From NCBI RefSeq assembly GCF_007830355.1, contig NZ_VLKO01000009.1, positions 1-64,000 of the forward strand: DNA of 64,000 bases, given 5' to 3'. The translations under genes were made by a program, and so were the position numbers. Of the stretch, positions 42,829 through 50,833 are shown piece after piece; the stretch's first letter is position 1; the number at the start of each line of letters is the position of its first letter. The notes under the pieces were generated by a model. That model saw nothing but the letters and a program-made list of their open reading frames with translations. It had not been told where the DNA came from and did not search any database. The stretch comes from Flavobacterium tiangeerense. GTDB taxonomy: Bacteria > Bacteroidota > Bacteroidia > Flavobacteriales > Flavobacteriaceae.

Positions 42829-45024
42829 ATGAATTCAAACGAAATTGACATACACAAAGAATTAAAGAAGCATTTTGGCTTTAGCCAATTTAAGGGATTG
42901 CAAGAGCAAGTGATTAAGAGCATCCTAAATCAGCAAAATACATTTGTGATTATGCCTACTGGTGGAGGAAAGTCACTTTGTTACCAATTGCCAGCTTTAA
43001 TTCAAGAGGGAACTGCAATCGTGGTTTCGCCTCTTATTGCATTAATGAAGAACCAAGTAGATGCAATACGAAGCCTTTCTTCAGAGAATGGTATTGCGCA
43101 TGTATTGAATTCATCGTTAAATAAAACGGAGATTACTCAGGTAAAAAAAGATATTTCATCAGGCTTAACCAAGCTTTTGTATGTGGCTCCCGAGTCTTTA
43201 ACAAAAGAAGAATATGTGACTTTTTTAAAAAGTGTCACCATTTCATTTGTTGCCATTGATGAAGCGCACTGCATTTCAGAATGGGGTCATGATTTTAGAC
43301 CCGAGTATAGAAATCTAAAACACATCATCAAGCAATTGGGTGATGTACCTATTATAGGACTTACGGCTACGGCTACGCCAAAAGTACAAGAGGATATCTT
43401 GAAAAATTTGGATATGTCTGATGCGACAACTTTTAAAGCCTCGTTCAACAGACCTAATTTATATTACGAAGTACGTACAAAGACAAAAAATATAGAGTCG
43501 GACATCATTCGATTTATAAAACAACACAAAGGAAAATCAGGTATTATTTATTGCTTAAGCCGTAAAAAAGTAGAGGCAATTGCCGAAGTTTTGCAGGTTA
43601 ATGGTATATCAGCTGTTCCCTACCATGCGGGTCTAGATGCTAAAACTAGAGCCAAACACCAAGACATGTTTTTGATGGAAGATGTTGATGTAGTGGTGGC
43701 TACTATTGCTTTTGGGATGGGTATCGATAAGCCCGATGTTCGGTTTGTAATTCACCATGACATCCCTAAATCACTTGAAAGTTATTATCAAGAAACGGGT
43801 CGCGCGGGTCGTGATGGAGGAGAAGGACACTGCCTAGCCTACTATTCTTATAAAGATGTAGAAAAACTCGAGAAATTCATGTCTGGAAAACCTGTTGCTG
43901 AACAAGAGATAGGTTTTGCATTGTTGCAAGAAGTTGTGGCTTATGCTGAAACGTCTATGTCTAGACGAAGGTTTTTATTGCATTATTTTGGGGAAGAGTT
44001 TGATGAAGTAACCGGCGAAGGTGCTGATATGGATGATAATGTACGTAATCCTAAAACAAAAGTTGAAGCCAAAGATCAAGTTATACAGCTCTTGCAAGTT
44101 GTTCGGGACACCAAACATTTGTATAAATCAAAAGAAGTTGTTTTTACATTAATAGGGCGTGTTAACGCCGTAATTAAAGCACATAGAACCGATACGCAAT
44201 CTTTTTTTGGTTGTGGTTCAAATCACGATGAAAAGTACTGGATGGCATTATTAAGACAGGTCTTAGTAGCAGGATTTTTGTCTAAAGATATTGAAACCTA
44301 CGGTATTGTAAAAGTCACAAACAACGGATTGAGCTACCTTGAAAATCCGCACTCTTTCATGATGTCTGAAGATCATGAATACAATGAAACGGTTGATGAA
44401 GCTATAGTAACAGCCGCAAAATCAACTGGTGTTGCTGATGAGATTTTAATGGGGATGCTACGAGATTTACGTAAAAAAGTGGCCAAAAAAATTGGCGTAC
44501 CACCATTTGTAGTATTTCAAGATCCTTCTCTAGAAGATATGGCTTTAAAGTATCCTATAACACAAGATGAGATGATAAACATTCATGGAGTGGGTGAGGG
44601 TAAAGCTAAAAAATACGGAAAAGATTTCTTAGAATTGATAAGTCGCTATGTTGAAGACAACGATATTGTAAGACCAGAAGATTTAGTAGTTAAATCAACC
44701 GGAGTAAACTCTGTAAATAAGTTATACATTATTCAAAACATAGATAGAAAATTATCCTTAGATGATATTGCCTCTGCCAAGGGGATAAATATGGATGCTT
44801 TATTAAAAGAAATGGAGCAGATTGTTTACTCAGGGACTAAGTTGAATATTAAGTATTGGATTGACGAAATGCTTGATGAGGATCAACAAGAGGAGATTCA
44901 CGATTATTTTATGGAATCAGAATCTGATAATATTGAGGCTGCGCTAAAAGAATTTGATGGAGATTATGATTTGGATGAATTACGATTAATGCGCATTAAA
45001 TTTATTAGTGAAGTAGCTAATTAA
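42829..45024 (+). CDS. recQ: ATP-dependent DNA helicase RecQ
   Basis: DNA repair helicase (731 aa). Walker A is PTGGGKS at residues 43-49, DEAH at 144-147 in AIDEAHCISEWGHDFRPEY, then LTATATPKV, IIYCLSRKKVE, FGMGIDKPDVR and QETGRAGRDG. An HRDC domain follows near 580-640, and a further C-terminal extension makes it longer than the roughly 610-residue E. coli enzyme. Where RecQ proteins normally have four zinc-binding cysteines in the RQC region, this one reads TSMSRRRFLLHYFGEEF and then GEGADMDDN with no cysteine. It diverges from kdsD. Confidence 0.95.
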   Translation: MNSNEIDIHKELKKHFGFSQFKGLQEQVIKSILNQQNTFVIMPTGGGKSLCYQLPALIQEGTAIVVSPLIALMKNQVDAIRSLSSENGIAHVLNSSLNKTEITQVKKDISSGLTKLLYVAPESLTKEEYVTFLKSVTISFVAIDEAHCISEWGHDFRPEYRNLKHIIKQLGDVPIIGLTATATPKVQEDILKNLDMSDATTFKASFNRPNLYYEVRTKTKNIESDIIRFIKQHKGKSGIIYCLSRKKVEAIAEVLQVNGISAVPYHAGLDAKTRAKHQDMFLMEDVDVVVATIAFGMGIDKPDVRFVIHHDIPKSLESYYQETGRAGRDGGEGHCLAYYSYKDVEKLEKFMSGKPVAEQEIGFALLQEVVAYAETSMSRRRFLLHYFGEEFDEVTGEGADMDDNVRNPKTKVEAKDQVIQLLQVVRDTKHLYKSKEVVFTLIGRVNAVIKAHRTDTQSFFGCGSNHDEKYWMALLRQVLVAGFLSKDIETYGIVKVTNNGLSYLENPHSFMMSEDHEYNETVDEAIVTAAKSTGVADEILMGMLRDLRKKVAKKIGVPPFVVFQDPSLEDMALKYPITQDEMINIHGVGEGKAKKYGKDFLELISRYVEDNDIVRPEDLVVKSTGVNSVNKLYIIQNIDRKLSLDDIASAKGINMDALLKEMEQIVYSGTKLNIKYWIDEMLDEDQQEEIHDYFMESESDNIEAALKEFDGDYDLDELRLMRIKFISEVAN

Positions 45025-45058
45025 ATTCAGAAGACATGGCTCCAATTAATCTATATTT

Positions 45059-45763
45059 ATGGTGTTAAGTATTGTTATTCCAACATTCAATGAAGCTCAA
45101 GTGATCGCAAGTACGATACAAATGCTGCATGAAAATTTGGTTGGAAAGCAATATGAAATAATCATTTCTGACGGAGGTAGTTCAGATGATACGGTAACTT
45201 TAGCCACTAAAATGAGAGCTAAAGTTGTAGTTTCTCCCCAAAAAGGAAGAGCAGGTCAAATGAATTTTGGAGCAAGCCAAGCGTTAGGAGATATCTACTT
45301 TTTTCTTCATGCGGATTGTGTACCTACGACTCGTTTTTATGATTTGATCAAACACGCACTTTCTCAAGGGTATAACTGCGGAAGTTTCCGTACCGAGTTT
45401 GATTGTTCGAGTACTTTACTAAAAATTAATGCCTTTTTTACTCGTTTTAATTATTTATTTTTTCGCGGAGGTGATCAAGGTGTTTTTGTAACCAAAGACC
45501 TTTGGAATACAGTAGGAACTTATAAAGAAGACATGTTCATCATGGAAGATTATGATTTTATTGCACGATTGTGGAAGCAAGGAAAGTTTAAATTGATTCC
45601 GAAAGCCACTCTAGTATCTGCAAGAAAGTATGATGAAAATTCATGGCTGAAAGTACAACTAGCAAATTTAAAAATTGTTCGAATGTATAAAAGAGGTGCT
45701 TCACAAATGGAGATGGTTACTACTTATAAACAACTTTTAAGCTACCGTAAAAATGCGTTTTGA
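45059..45763 (+). CDS. TIGR04283-type arsenosugar-associated glycosyltransferase
   Basis: GT2 family protein (234 aa). LSIVIPTFNEAQVIASTI, IIISDGGSSDDT, KGRAGQMNFGASQALGD, FFLHADCVP and FRGGDQGVFVTKDLW plus MFIMEDYDFIARLWKQG are the pattern of the TIGR04283 family, which NCBI models tie to arsenosugar loci. It probably transfers or receives the arsenic-bearing ribosyl unit or extends it, but its reaction has not been shown. It starts 34 bases after recQ and overlaps the SDR gene by 11 bases. Confidence 0.87.
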   Translation: MVLSIVIPTFNEAQVIASTIQMLHENLVGKQYEIIISDGGSSDDTVTLATKMRAKVVVSPQKGRAGQMNFGASQALGDIYFFLHADCVPTTRFYDLIKHALSQGYNCGSFRTEFDCSSTLLKINAFFTRFNYLFFRGGDQGVFVTKDLWNTVGTYKEDMFIMEDYDFIARLWKQGKFKLIPKATLVSARKYDENSWLKVQLANLKIVRMYKRGASQMEMVTTYKQLLSYRKNAF

Positions 45764-46544
45764 TTCAAAAATAGTATGGATTACTGGAGCTTCATCAGGA
45801 ATCGGGAAAGAATTGGCAATCCAATTATCAAATCTTGGTGCTACTTTAATTTTGACTTCATCAAATGCCATACTATTAAATCATCTACGAGTGGAACTAC
45901 ATTCGACCAAAGTACATGTTTTACCTTATGATTTGTTCGATTTAGACGGAATTCCAACTCTAGTTGAGCAAGCTTTAGCCTTTGAAGGATCAATTGATTA
46001 CGTCATTCAAAGTGCGGGTATAAGTCAGCGTGCTATGGCAGAAGATACTGATATTACGGTGTACAAGAAATTAATGGACATCAATTATTTTGCTCCTTTG
46101 GCAATAACTCAAGCTATTTTGCCACATTTTAAAATGAAAAATAGTGGAAACATAACTGTGATTAGCAGTATTGCAGGACTTATTGGTTTTCCATTGCGGA
46201 CGGGTTATGCAGCATCAAAACATGCTGTAAAAGGCTACTTTGAAACCTTGCAATGCGAGTTGTATAAAACCAAAACTACCATTTCTATCGTATATGCAGG
46301 AAGGATAAATACCAATATTTCTAAAAATGCTTTAATCGGTAACGGACAGCAATATGGCTCAACCGATGCCAATAATAAAGTAGGTATGGAAGTAGATGTT
46401 TGTGCTAGGAAAATTATTAGAGGGATATACAAAGGTAAAAAGACAATAATTATTGTTAAGGCAGAACGAATTTTATTCTGGTTGTGGTGGTTTTTTCCAT
46501 CGTTGTACTATAAAATTGCGCATGCCAAAGGTCTAGAAAATTAA
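45753..46544 (+). CDS. Short-chain dehydrogenase/reductase
   Basis: NAD(P)-dependent oxidoreductase (263 aa). TGASSGIGKELA is the glycine-rich cofactor motif, followed by VIQSAGISQ, VISSIAGLIG with the catalytic Ser and YAASKHAVKG with the Tyr-x3-Lys pair. The C-terminal KAERILFWLWWFFPSLYYKI is a hydrophobic tail that may bind the membrane, as in lipid-directed SDRs. Overlaps the glycosyltransferase upstream, 13 bases before the VOC gene, so it belongs to the arsenosugar plus-strand unit. Substrate unknown. Confidence 0.9.
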   Translation: MRFDSKIVWITGASSGIGKELAIQLSNLGATLILTSSNAILLNHLRVELHSTKVHVLPYDLFDLDGIPTLVEQALAFEGSIDYVIQSAGISQRAMAEDTDITVYKKLMDINYFAPLAITQAILPHFKMKNSGNITVISSIAGLIGFPLRTGYAASKHAVKGYFETLQCELYKTKTTISIVYAGRINTNISKNALIGNGQQYGSTDANNKVGMEVDVCARKIIRGIYKGKKTIIIVKAERILFWLWWFFPSLYYKIAHAKGLEN

Positions 46545-46557
46545 CAACATCACATAT

Positions 46558-47586
46558 ATGCATCAATTTTTGTCAGGAATTCAACAAGTGGGAATTGGTG
46601 TTTGTAATGCTACAAAGGCTATGCACACTTACAAACATCTTTTTGGGATGGATGTTTTAATTTTTGATGATGAGGCGAAAGCCAGTTTGATGACTCAGTA
46701 CACAGGAAATGAAGTGCGCAAGCGTCGCGCTATCTTGACGATGAACTTACAAGGAGGCGGTGGATTTGAGATTTGGCAATTTCAAGATAGAGCTCCTCAA
46801 AAAGGTGTAAAAGTACAACTTGGACACATTGGTATTAATGCCGCGATATTAAAAACTCATAACATTTTGCAATCCCATAATCGTCTTTCAAAAATAGAAG
46901 GATTAGTGGTTTCAAAAATGGAAATTGGACTTGACCAAAAGTCTTTTTTTTATGTTACCGATAGCGATGATAATCTTTTTAAAATTATTCCATCAGAAGA
47001 TTGGTTTCAAAAGAAAGAGTATGATTTAGGTGGTGTTGTAGGTACTGTTATAGGAGTGCGTAATATGCAAAAATCGTTAGATTTTTACAAAAATATACTT
47101 GGGATTGACACTGTGTTATATAATGATGTACGTGTTGAAAACAATCAAAAGTTTCATATAATCGGTCTTTCTAAGAAAGCAACGGGTAAAGGTGCTTTCA
47201 ATAAATTATTAGGAGATGTAACCTTAGAATTAGTGCAAATTTTAGATACAAAAGCACCTAAAATTTACGAAAATAGATTTTGGGGAGATTGTGGATTTAT
47301 TCATCTTTGTTTTGATGTAGTAGCAATGGATGCTTTGAAAGCGCATGTCATAGAGCAGGGATTGCATTTTTCTGTAGACAGCAATAACACTTTTGCTATG
47401 GATAATGCATCGGGACGCTTTTGCTATATTGAAGATCCTGATGGAACACTAATTGAACTGGTAGAAACGCACAAAGTTCCCATTTTAAAGAAAATAGGTT
47501 GGTACCTCGATCTTAGAAAGCGCAATCAAGAAAAACCCTTGCCAGATTGGATGATAAAAATGCTCGCTTTGAGTAAAGTTAAGTAA
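46558..47586 (+). CDS. Two-domain VOC/glyoxalase family protein
   Basis: Protein (342 aa) of the vicinal-oxygen-chelate fold with two tandem modules: residues 5-150 (IQQVGIGVCNATKAMHTYKHLFGMD, FEIWQFQDR, LGHIGINA) and about 158-310 (VVGTVIGVRNMQKSLDFYKNILGID, LELVQILD, FIHLCFDVV, YIEDPDGTLIELVETH). His and Glu residues at the expected strand ends could bind a metal. VOC proteins include the C-As lyase ArsI, but overall resemblance is not enough to claim that here. It ends exactly where the convergent PlsC-like gene ends, with no terminator between them. Confidence 0.82.
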   Translation: MHQFLSGIQQVGIGVCNATKAMHTYKHLFGMDVLIFDDEAKASLMTQYTGNEVRKRRAILTMNLQGGGGFEIWQFQDRAPQKGVKVQLGHIGINAAILKTHNILQSHNRLSKIEGLVVSKMEIGLDQKSFFYVTDSDDNLFKIIPSEDWFQKKEYDLGGVVGTVIGVRNMQKSLDFYKNILGIDTVLYNDVRVENNQKFHIIGLSKKATGKGAFNKLLGDVTLELVQILDTKAPKIYENRFWGDCGFIHLCFDVVAMDALKAHVIEQGLHFSVDSNNTFAMDNASGRFCYIEDPDGTLIELVETHKVPILKKIGWYLDLRKRNQEKPLPDWMIKMLALSKVK

Positions 47587-48540
47587 TTAGTAGCTTTTAT
47601 AGCTTTTGTAAAACCAAGCACTTATTGGCATTACAAAGAAAAGGAGTAAACCCATTAGTAGGTTGAAGCAAAATGTTACTACTGCTGAAAGTAGAAATAC
47701 AATTAAAGGATATAAAAGTAACAGCATTCCAAACAAAATGGAGTCATAGAATACAGAATTTTTTGTTTTTTTGCCGGTGATTTTTTTTAAGATCCAATAG
47801 ATCCAATAATTAGAGAGAAATCCAATTAAAGCTGGAAATGCTATTACAACTTTCAATAATCGTGAATGCCATTTTGGGTTCGGTTTTAATAATTTTATAT
47901 CTGATAAATCTTCTTTTACAACCATATTATTTAAAATATTCTTCTTTAACAAGGTGTTGAATGTATTGTAAAAAATAGATTCTTTTGCTTGATCAATATG
48001 GTGTACTCCAAAACAAAGATTGAAATTGATTTCAACCTCTTTAGGATTTTTATGAAACGAAGAGTAATTGATATTGGTTGGTTGAATTCTTAAATTTAAC
48101 AAGCCATCTTGCAGTGCCATGAAAGCTAATCGCGCCGTACCTTTTTTAAGAGGTCTTAAATTCCATTCGTTTATACAAATACCTTCTGAGAAAATTAAAA
48201 TGGTTTTATTTTCGTGTAATAAATCGAGACAAGTTTTGAATGTATCTTCGTTTTTATTCAAATTTTGTTTGCCTTCGCTCAATCTATAAATAGGGATTAG
48301 GTGTAAAGCGCGTAAAAAATTTGCAACAATTGGATTTTTAAAGGCATCACCACGTGCTAAAAAATAAATAGGCTCAGGGTAATGAACCGCTATGATGATA
48401 GCATCAAAAAAAGAGTTGGGATGGTTGCTTGCAATAAGGGTTGGTTCCTTTTTACCTCTATTTCCATGAAAACGGGCTATGGTCTTTTTGCAATATAATT
48501 TTAATGCTAAAGATGCTGCTATTTTAAATAGTGTATACAA
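47587..48540 (-). CDS. PlsC-like acyltransferase (lysophospholipid acyltransferase family)
   Basis: Membrane acyltransferase (317 aa). ASNHPNSFFDAII carries the His-x5-Asp form of the catalytic motif, GDAFKNPIVANFLRAL the substrate loop, and LIFSEGICINEWNLRPLKKGTARLAF the glycerophosphate-binding FxEG block. The C-terminus has two or three hydrophobic helices. It would acylate a lysophospholipid or a similar alcohol. As the last gene of the ArsM/ArsS operon, seven bases after its neighbour, it could equally be a general lipid enzyme or one that acylates an arsenosugar. Confidence 0.88.
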   Translation of the reverse strand: MYTLFKIAASLALKLYCKKTIARFHGNRGKKEPTLIASNHPNSFFDAIIIAVHYPEPIYFLARGDAFKNPIVANFLRALHLIPIYRLSEGKQNLNKNEDTFKTCLDLLHENKTILIFSEGICINEWNLRPLKKGTARLAFMALQDGLLNLRIQPTNINYSSFHKNPKEVEINFNLCFGVHHIDQAKESIFYNTFNTLLKKNILNNMVVKEDLSDIKLLKPNPKWHSRLLKVVIAFPALIGFLSNYWIYWILKKITGKKTKNSVFYDSILFGMLLLLYPLIVFLLSAVVTFCFNLLMGLLLFFVMPISAWFYKSYKSY

Positions 48541-48546
48541 ATTGCT

Positions 48547-49140
48547 TTATTTCCAATGTTCTGGTAAATCTTTTTCTTCGTCAATATCCAATAATTTATT
48601 CAAATTAGAAAACGAAAGGTTTAGATTTTTAAAATCTGTTATCGTATCCATATATACACTATCAGTGCTCCAAGTTTTATTCTTGAATACTGTTTCATGA
48701 AATTGGTTCATTCCCAATAAATAATAGCCGCCATCAAATGTGGGGCCTATAACGGTTTCATTTGTTTCTAATGCTAAAAATGCTTTTTCAATAATATCAG
48801 AAGTAAGTTCGTAGCAATCACTCCCAATAATACAAACCGATTCATATCCTAAACAAAAAATTTCTTGAAAAGCCTTTGCCATTCTAGTACCTAAATCATC
48901 ACCATGTTGTACTTTTTTATAAAACGAACCCGCATTCCATTGGTCCTCTTTTGTAATCGAATCCGAATAGAATACAAATTTGTCAGCTCGAACAGGAGTA
49001 ACAATTTCCTGGGTATGCTCTAATAATTTTTTGTAAATGTAAAGTGCTTTTTCGTTGCCAATAGTCTTGGCAAGTCGTGTTTTGACTTTTCCTAGTTCAG
49101 GATTTTTAGTAAAGAGAATGATAGCTTTTTTGTTTTGCAT
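48547..49140 (-). CDS. TIGR04282-type arsenosugar-associated protein (DUF2064 glycosyltransferase)
   Basis: GT-A-like protein (197 aa) of the DUF2064 family. KAIILFTKNPELGKVKTRLAKTIG is the nucleotide-binding opening, then GDDLGTRMAKAF, VCIIGSDCYELTSDII, IGPTFDGGYYLLGM and the acidic LLDIDEEKDLPE end. NCBI models name it an arsenosugar biosynthesis glycosyltransferase, and it often occurs together with the TIGR04283 enzyme, as here. It lies 53 bases after arsM and seven bases before the acyltransferase gene. Confidence 0.88.
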   Translation of the reverse strand: MQNKKAIILFTKNPELGKVKTRLAKTIGNEKALYIYKKLLEHTQEIVTPVRADKFVFYSDSITKEDQWNAGSFYKKVQHGDDLGTRMAKAFQEIFCLGYESVCIIGSDCYELTSDIIEKAFLALETNETVIGPTFDGGYYLLGMNQFHETVFKNKTWSTDSVYMDTITDFKNLNLSFSNLNKLLDIDEEKDLPEHWK

Positions 49141-49193
49141 ATAAAGGTAATAAGTAAAGCTGCAGCATTAAGAATACTGCAGCTTTAGAGTTT

Positions 49194-50165
49194 TTAGCAA
49201 CATCCGCCTCCGTTGTAGTGAAAAGTTGATTCACTTATAAAAATATCGGTTCTGTTTAAATCGGCTAGTGCTTGTGCTGTTTTGTCACAAACTGCTAGAG
49301 GTTGATTTTTCATCAAGACATGTCCTTTTTTATCATCAAAATAGTCGTCTTTGCCATAAAAAATAGCTGCTTTTCCGGTAAATACACATGGACCATCACT
49401 AGGCATAGGGTCTTTTATAGCGCAAACTTCAATACTCTCAATGAAAATTAATTCATCGGTAGCATAATTTTCAGGGTCTAAAATTCGATACGGTCTTCGA
49501 CCTCTAATTTCTATAGTTCCAAAACCTACATCTGTCAACATTTTAATATACTCCTTGATTGGGATGCTTCCGCTCAAACAAAGCGCTCTTAAATGGTCAT
49601 CATTTCTAAGAGTTTCGTTCATTTCTTGTTCACAAGTTGGGTCACTCATTACCAATCTTCCGTGAGGTTTTAGAACCCGATACATTTCTTCAAGTGCTTT
49701 TCTTAAATCATCAGTTTTAAAAATATTGAACAAGCAATTTTGAGCTGCAATATCAATACTTTCGTTTTCGATCGGTAGGTTTAATGCATCTCCTTTTTTC
49801 AATTCGACAAATTCACTTTTAAACCAGTCGTTTTCTTGCTCTGCAATTTTAAAATTTTGTTTGGATGCTTCCAGCATTTCATCAACAACATCTACACCAA
49901 TCACACCACCTTTTTGACGTGAAAAATAAGAGAATTGAAGCAATTCCATACCACCACCTACACCTACATATAATATTTTTGGATTGTTGATTAGGTCTTG
50001 AGCCGAAATGGTACTGCCACAACCATAATTCATTTCTTGCATTATTTTTGGAATTTCTAAGCCAGGAAATTTCCATATTGGTGTTGTTGTACAGCACAGT
50101 CCCACATCGGGAGTAAGTGCTGCATCTCGGTATAAATTTACTGTTGCGTCTAAATAATTTTCCAT
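49194..50165 (-). CDS. arsM: Arsenosugar biosynthesis arsenite methyltransferase ArsM
   Basis: SAM-dependent arsenite methyltransferase (323 aa). ILYVGVGGGMELLQFSYF is motif I at about residues 64-80, VIGVDVVDEML follows, then GDALNLPIENESIDIAAQNCLFNIF and EMYRVLKPHGRLVMSDP. Arsenic-binding Cys candidates are the CC pair at 24-25, Cys49 (YGCGS), the NCLF Cys and the RALCLSG Cys; the protein ends in GGGCC. The start chosen (MENYLDATVN) gives the family N-terminus; an earlier in-frame ATG would overlap the aquaporin gene. It converts arsenite to methylated arsenicals, the substrate of ArsS. Confidence 0.93.
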   Translation of the reverse strand: MENYLDATVNLYRDAALTPDVGLCCTTTPIWKFPGLEIPKIMQEMNYGCGSTISAQDLINNPKILYVGVGGGMELLQFSYFSRQKGGVIGVDVVDEMLEASKQNFKIAEQENDWFKSEFVELKKGDALNLPIENESIDIAAQNCLFNIFKTDDLRKALEEMYRVLKPHGRLVMSDPTCEQEMNETLRNDDHLRALCLSGSIPIKEYIKMLTDVGFGTIEIRGRRPYRILDPENYATDELIFIESIEVCAIKDPMPSDGPCVFTGKAAIFYGKDDYFDDKKGHVLMKNQPLAVCDKTAQALADLNRTDIFISESTFHYNGGGCC

Positions 50166-50176
50166 ATTTGTTACTA

Positions 50177-50824
50177 TTAGTTTTTTTCTTTTAAAATGGT
50201 ATTCCATGTTATTGTGGCAAGAACAGTTGCTGTTATAGGTGCTACAACGTACAACCATTGTGAGTTCATATTACCAGAAACTAGCGCAGGTGCCAGAGAT
50301 CTAATGGGATTCATAGAGGCGCCACATATAGGTCCAGCAAACATGGCTTCGAGTAATACAACGCCTCCAATGGCAATACCAGCAAAAGGAGCATGTTCTT
50401 TGTTTCCTAATGCTACTGTTAATATGACAAGCATTAAAATAAAGGTCAGAATGAATTCTAATACAAATGATTGACCGTCAGTACCGGATGGAATTGTTCC
50501 TCCCAATCCACTATTTTTTGGGAACAATAAATGGAGTGTTGTACTGGCTGCTAATCCGCCTAAAATTTGAGAAATTATATAAAAAGGCAATTTTTTTATT
50601 GGAAGTATTTTCAAGAAAGCGAATGCAATACTTACGGCTGGATTCATGTGTGCTCCAGAGATTTGTCCGAAACCATAAATTAACCCCATTACAATTAACC
50701 CAAAAGTGATGCAAATACCCACATGAGTAACGCTGCCATTTGTTTCTTGATTGATAATAATTGCACCAGTACCGCAAAACACCAGTATGTAGGTACATAA
50801 AAATTCTGAAATATTTTCTCTCAT
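50177..50824 (-). CDS. Aquaporin/aquaglyceroporin of the arsenosugar operon
   Basis: Channel protein (215 aa) of the MIP family with six hydrophobic helices. The first half-helix motif is GAHMNPAVS (NPA at 61-63) and the second is GASMNPIRS (NPI at 172-174 instead of NPA). Aquaglyceroporins carry uncharged arsenite, and such genes are frequent in ars operons, so arsenic movement across the inner membrane is the likely role. It lies between arsS and arsM with gaps of 9 and 11 bases. Confidence 0.9.
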   Translation of the reverse strand: MRENISEFLCTYILVFCGTGAIIINQETNGSVTHVGICITFGLIVMGLIYGFGQISGAHMNPAVSIAFAFLKILPIKKLPFYIISQILGGLAASTTLHLLFPKNSGLGGTIPSGTDGQSFVLEFILTFILMLVILTVALGNKEHAPFAGIAIGGVVLLEAMFAGPICGASMNPIRSLAPALVSGNMNSQWLYVVAPITATVLATITWNTILKEKN

Positions 50825-50833
50825 AGTTTCGTT

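Noticed and set aside
42744..42923. Longer N-terminus for the KdsD protein
   Set aside because: Would overlap recQ and its promoter and add residues unlike the family.
50166..50258. Longer N-terminus for ArsM
   Set aside because: Overlaps the aquaporin gene and lacks family similarity; the MENYLDATVN start fits.
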